From NCBI GenBank assembly GCA_009377735.1, contig WHTL01000007.1:1-25689 (forward strand): a stretch of 25,689 bases of DNA, given 5' to 3'. The DNA comes from Acidimicrobiia bacterium. Lineage in GTDB: Bacteria; Actinomycetota; Acidimicrobiia; Spongiisociales; ZC4RG35. The notes beneath the pieces were generated by a model. The model saw nothing but the letters and a program-made list of their open reading frames with translations, searched no databases and was not told the origin of the DNA. A program made the translations under genes and the position numbers. Positions 22,547 through 25,689 of this stretch are shown here, piece after piece (positions within the stretch are counted from its first letter, which is position 1; each line of letters starts with the position of its first letter).

Positions 22547-23488
22547 TCACACCAGGCTGACTAGGTTTACGGGGCAGCTGGGGTGGCGGAGTTTGGCGAT
22601 GGCTTTGGCTTCTGTCTTCCGGACACGTTCGCGGGTCAGGTCGAGGGCGGCGGCGATGTTGGTGAGTGTTTGGGGGGCCTCGCCGTCGAGCCCGAAGCGG
22701 CGCACGATGATCTCCTTCTCGGTTGGGTCGAGGAAGGAGATGGCGGAAAGGAGATCACGGTCGCGGAGGACCCTATCGGCGTCGAGGAAGGGATCGTTGT
22801 CGTTGGCATCCTCGACCAAGTCGACCAGTTCCAGGGCGCCGTCGTCACCGATCGGCTGATCCAGGGAGATGGTTTCACGTGGGGCGGAGAGAGCCAGCTC
22901 TACATGCTCGACGTCTACCCCGGAAGCGGCCGAGATTTCCTCAATGGTGGGTGGGCGCTGAAATCGCTCGAGGAGACTCTGCTGGACCTCCTGGACGGTG
23001 CGTACGATGTCGACCATGTGAACCGGGAGGCGGATGGTTCTGCCCTGGTTACCGACTCCCCGTGTTATCGCCTGGCGGATCCACCATGTGGCATAGGTGG
23101 AGAATTTGAATCCCTTGCGCCAGTCGAACTTCTCCACTGCCCGGATGAGGCCGAGATTTCCTTCCTGGATGAGGTCCAGCATGTCCATGCCGCGTCCGCC
23201 GTACCGTTTTGCAATGGAGATGACCAACCGGAGATTGGAGCGGATGAACGTCATCTTCGCTTCTTCGCCCAAGTGGACGAGGCTCTTGAGATGTCGTCGC
23301 TCTGGTGGATCGAGGTCGGTCTCAAGCTCGAGGCGAGAGAGTGCGCTCCGGCCACGCTCCATCGTCTGGGCCAGCGCCACCTCCTCCTCTGCTGTAAGGA
23401 GTTGGTCACCGGAGATGTCATCGAGGTACATGCCCACGGGATCAGCCAGCACTGTCCCACGATGGGTCTTTGCCGTCCGTGCTCTCAC
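22547..23488 (-). CDS. RNA polymerase sigma-70 factor, RpoD/SigA-SigB-like (group 1 or 2)
   Basis: This 313-residue sigma factor from GTG at 23488 shows region 1.2 DPVGMYLDDISGDQLLTAEEE (from 16), region 2 IRSNLRLVISIAKRY and MDMLDLIQEGNLGLIRAVEKF with FKFSTYATWWIRQAITR (promoter melting and -10 recognition, about 82-143), region 3 with the PPTIEEISAASG helix, and region 4 LDPTEKEIIVRRFGL with the helix-turn-helix LTNIAAALDLTRERVRK (275-291) for the -35 box. It lacks the long acidic region 1.1 of typical primary sigma factors, so a SigB-like group 2 factor is also possible. The open frame extends to 23704, but CGGAGG at 23502-23497 lies 8 bases before the GTG, and residues upstream look non-coding. 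It is divergent from the glycoside-hydrolase gene across 198 bp. Confidence 0.9.
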   Translation of the reverse strand: MRARTAKTHRGTVLADPVGMYLDDISGDQLLTAEEEVALAQTMERGRSALSRLELETDLDPPERRHLKSLVHLGEEAKMTFIRSNLRLVISIAKRYGGRGMDMLDLIQEGNLGLIRAVEKFDWRKGFKFSTYATWWIRQAITRGVGNQGRTIRLPVHMVDIVRTVQEVQQSLLERFQRPPTIEEISAASGVDVEHVELALSAPRETISLDQPIGDDGALELVDLVEDANDNDPFLDADRVLRDRDLLSAISFLDPTEKEIIVRRFGLDGEAPQTLTNIAAALDLTRERVRKTEAKAIAKLRHPSCPVNLVSLV

Positions 23489-23686
23489 AGCCAGTACCTC
23501 CGAACATCCGAGATCGAAGGTGGTTCCCTCTGAGGATCGGGGCAAACCCTTGCCGAACGTCCCTATCCTCGGCATTCTGTGGGGCCAAGGTACCATCCCC
23601 GACTCTGTCGGGCAATGTGGAATGAGAGCGTTTCGGGCGTGTGCGACTCCCGATCCGGGCGACCGTGTTGGTAACCTGAGGCACCT

Positions 23687-25144
23687 GTGAGAAGCAAGCG
23701 TCACATTCGTTTGCTCGTGATCATCACCGTCGGCTGGCTTGTGTGGGCAGGCTGGATCTTCTTGGCTGGATCTGACGAGTATGTAGTGCGCGTCCTCGAC
23801 GATCAGGGCGTGCCCGTTGTTGACGCCGAGGTTGCTGTCAACAGCGACCCCCAGGGTGTCTCTGATGAGGAGGGTTTGGTGTCGCTGGGATGGTCAGGAG
23901 AGACACAGACTCTCGCCGTCTCCGCCGCGGGACACAGCTCCACCAACATCATGGTGCCCGATTACCCCCAAGAGCCCGTCGACGTGGTTATCAGGGCCAA
24001 GCTGCTGAGGGGACGGGTGACCACCCCTGACAAAGTCCCGGTGGAGGGAGCCTATGTGCGCTCTGGGCGTGCGGTAGGGATATCCGATGCGGATGGTCGG
24101 TTCGTGGTGAGGGGAGCCAGTCCGGGAACTATAAACGTGACTCGACCGGCCTGGCACGGAAACACATTTGAATGGGCAGGAGGACCAGGGGAGGAAGTGG
24201 TCACCATTGAACCGCGGGTCTTGAAGGCGGTACACGTTGGAGGCGAGGCCGCAGCCAACAACTTCGATCGGTACATCTCCATGGCCAAGGGGACCGAACT
24301 CAACGCGATCATGCTCGACCTGAAGGATGAATCCGGATATATCTGGTACGAGAGCGAGGTGGAGATGGCCCGTAGCGCCGGTGCCGTCAATCCCCTCTAC
24401 GACCTGGAATCGCTTGTGGAGAAGGCAGACGCCGCCGATCTCTATCTGATAGGGCGGATCACCACCTTCCAGGATCCGGTGGCGGCACAGGCGATACCCG
24501 ACATGGCTGCATGGGACACGGCGACGGATCAACCGCACGAGTCGGGCGGCCAGTACTTCCTCGATCCGTCAAACGAGGCCGCCCGCCAGTACGGATTGGA
24601 CCTTGCCGACGAGGCATGTGCCGCCGGCGTAGACGAGATCCAATTCGACTACCTTCGCTACCCAGACGACCGACCCGAGTCGGTCGAGTTCGAAGGAGGG
24701 GTCACCGGGGAGGCCCGGGTCTCTGCGATCAGATCCTTCCTCACCGAGGCGACCAGCCGTCTTCATCCCCAGGGGTGTGCCGTGGCGGCCGACATCTTCG
24801 GATTCATCACCAGGGCTACCGACGACGGCGGAATAGGCCAGAACTGGGAACAGATGCTCGACGTGGTCGATGTTGCCTCGCCCATGGTGTACCCATCCCA
24901 CTATGGAAGCGGTTGGTACAACCTGGACAATCCCAACGATCACCCGGCGACCCTGGTGGAGGAGGCCCTCGCCGACGGGATGGAACGTCTTCCCCGGGCC
25001 GTGGTGGTTCGGCCGTGGTTGCAGGACTTCGGATATACCGCCTCCCAGGTGCGATCACAGATCGAAGAGGTGGAGAAGCATGGGCTGGGCTGGATGCTCT
25101 GGAACGCCCTCTCCGAGGTCTCCACAGGCGCTCTCACCCCGTAA
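23687..25144 (+). CDS. membrane-anchored putative glycoside hydrolase (DUF4015/PF13200-like) with carboxypeptidase-regulatory-like repeats
   Basis: This 485-residue protein has a short basic start and one N-terminal helix (about 9-27) that anchors or exports it. Two beta-sandwich modules follow: VRVLDDQGVPVVDAEVAVNS (34-53) and the segment RGRVTTPDKVPVEGAYVRSG with ISDADGRFVVRGASPG after it; both resemble CarboxypepD_reg domains. The C-terminal part (about 190-485) is a predicted TIM barrel with IMLDLKDESGYIWY, LIGRITTFQDPVAA, the strongly typical DEIQFDYLRYPDD, AADIFGF, and ASPMVYPSHYG, matching the putative glycosyl hydrolase family PF13200. Acidic residues in FDYLRYPDD and MLDLKDE are candidate catalytic residues. 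GTG at 23687 is supported by TGAGG at 23677-23681. The substrate is unknown, presumably an envelope or extracellular polysaccharide. A one-base stop/start overlap (TAATG) couples it to the next gene. Confidence 0.85.
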   Translation: MRSKRHIRLLVIITVGWLVWAGWIFLAGSDEYVVRVLDDQGVPVVDAEVAVNSDPQGVSDEEGLVSLGWSGETQTLAVSAAGHSSTNIMVPDYPQEPVDVVIRAKLLRGRVTTPDKVPVEGAYVRSGRAVGISDADGRFVVRGASPGTINVTRPAWHGNTFEWAGGPGEEVVTIEPRVLKAVHVGGEAAANNFDRYISMAKGTELNAIMLDLKDESGYIWYESEVEMARSAGAVNPLYDLESLVEKADAADLYLIGRITTFQDPVAAQAIPDMAAWDTATDQPHESGGQYFLDPSNEAARQYGLDLADEACAAGVDEIQFDYLRYPDDRPESVEFEGGVTGEARVSAIRSFLTEATSRLHPQGCAVAADIFGFITRATDDGGIGQNWEQMLDVVDVASPMVYPSHYGSGWYNLDNPNDHPATLVEEALADGMERLPRAVVVRPWLQDFGYTASQVRSQIEEVEKHGLGWMLWNALSEVSTGALTP

Positions 25145-25689
25145 TGAAACCCCACGAGGGTCTCACCGACTGCCGGCTCTGCCCGCGGCTGGTGGATTGG
25201 CGAGAGCACATCGCAGACGTCAAACGCGCCTCCTTCGCAGATGAGACCTACTGGGGAAGACCCGTCCCTGCCCTCGGCCCCCTCGACGCCTCCGTGCTCA
25301 TCGTGGGGCTTGCTCCCGCAGCCCACGGCGCCAACCGAACAGGACGGATGTTCTGTGGTGACAACTCGGGCCGGTGGCTATTCAGGGCCCTACACAAGGT
25401 GGGTCTGGTCGACCGGGAATTGGGAGACGATCCACCATGGCCCAACGCAACCGGTTGTCGGATCACCGCGGTGGTGCATTGCGCCCCACCCGACAACAAG
25501 CCGACCACCATCGAGACCAACACCTGCCGTGACACGTGGCTCGTTCCTGAGATCAAGGCGATGCCGAACCTAGGGGTCGTCGTAGCACTGGGCGGTCTCG
25601 CCTGGGCAAATGTGGCAAGGGTGGGCACCGAGGTGGGATGGTCCATCCCCCGACCCCGACCCTCCTTTGGCGGCACGATCAGCATCGGC
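25144..25689 (+). CDS. uracil-DNA glycosylase, family 5 (UdgB-like), truncated by the window edge
   Basis: The frame from ATG at 25144 stays open for 182 codons to the end of the window, so the carboxyl end is missing. Visible are the N-terminal iron-sulfur cysteines in CRLCPRLVDWRE (Cys10, Cys13), the active-site region VLIVGLAPAAHGANRTGRMF, FCGDNSGRWLFRALHKVGL, and a second cysteine pair in HCAPPDNKPTTIETNTC (C-x14-C), which completes the 4Fe-4S site. The order C-x2-C, GLAPAAHG-A-NRTGR, PP-x-NKP is that of the UdgB (family 5) enzymes that remove uracil and other deaminated bases from DNA. In this family the active-site loop has no acidic residue, as is the case here (GLAPAAHG). The start overlaps the preceding stop codon (TAATG). 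Confidence 0.88.
   Translation, partial: MKPHEGLTDCRLCPRLVDWREHIADVKRASFADETYWGRPVPALGPLDASVLIVGLAPAAHGANRTGRMFCGDNSGRWLFRALHKVGLVDRELGDDPPWPNATGCRITAVVHCAPPDNKPTTIETNTCRDTWLVPEIKAMPNLGVVVALGGLAWANVARVGTEVGWSIPRPRPSFGGTISIG

Noticed and set aside
23489..23704. Upstream extension of the sigma factor frame (72 extra codons)
   Set aside because: Its residues look non-coding and it overlaps the start of the divergent gene. CGGAGG before the GTG at 23488 gives a good internal start.

Overview
The window is high-GC bacterial chromosome, densely coded on both strands, with frequent GTG and TTG starts and short overlaps between genes of a unit. The gene set suggests a Gram-positive-type actinobacterium: Mycobacterium-like MenB, a class F sortase beside a DUF4397 protein, a short primary-type sigma-70 factor, inositol-phosphate synthase, and GltB and SufB of ordinary bacterial type. 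An uncultured Acidimicrobiia-like lineage is a reasonable guess, but no marker gene here proves it.

Layout. The left edge (1-1008, minus) holds menaquinone genes: menB, then the first codons of menA, cut by the window edge. Divergently on the plus strand (1225-8405) is a tightly packed run: a 60-aa YLDP-type small protein, a kinase-fold/methyltransferase fusion, two paralogous five-helix membrane proteins with an extracytoplasmic alkaline-phosphatase/sulfatase domain, and menE, which overlaps the second paralog. The first four look like an uncharacterised envelope-modification module, and this is the strongest candidate for an undescribed system. Two long hairpin repeats separate menE from a convergent ribosome-rescue hydrolase (arfB type). 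That gene is divergent from an ABC-F ATPase.

Next (10627-12688) is a translationally coupled three-gene unit: DUF4397 surface protein, class F sortase, and a Pro/Thr-rich single-pass protein with an LPDTSG sequence. It converges on inositol-3-phosphate synthase (minus), which is divergent from a DUF6941-type protein. After a 53-bp exact direct repeat come an exported M23 peptidase, a small Rossmann-like protein, and the 1470-aa glutamate synthase large subunit without an adjacent gltD. A well-formed promoter with a dyad next to its -10 box precedes sufB, which stands alone without sufC, sufD or sufS.

A 537-bp repeat-rich gap (22010-22546) follows, with a 131-bp tandem duplication of structured DNA. 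The right end carries a sigma-70 factor (minus). Divergent from it are a membrane-anchored putative glycoside hydrolase and a family-5 uracil-DNA glycosylase truncated by the window edge.

No tRNA, rRNA, CRISPR array, insertion sequence or phage gene was recognised. Product names rest on recognised motifs and not on database searches. Promoters, operators and terminators are pattern-based predictions.
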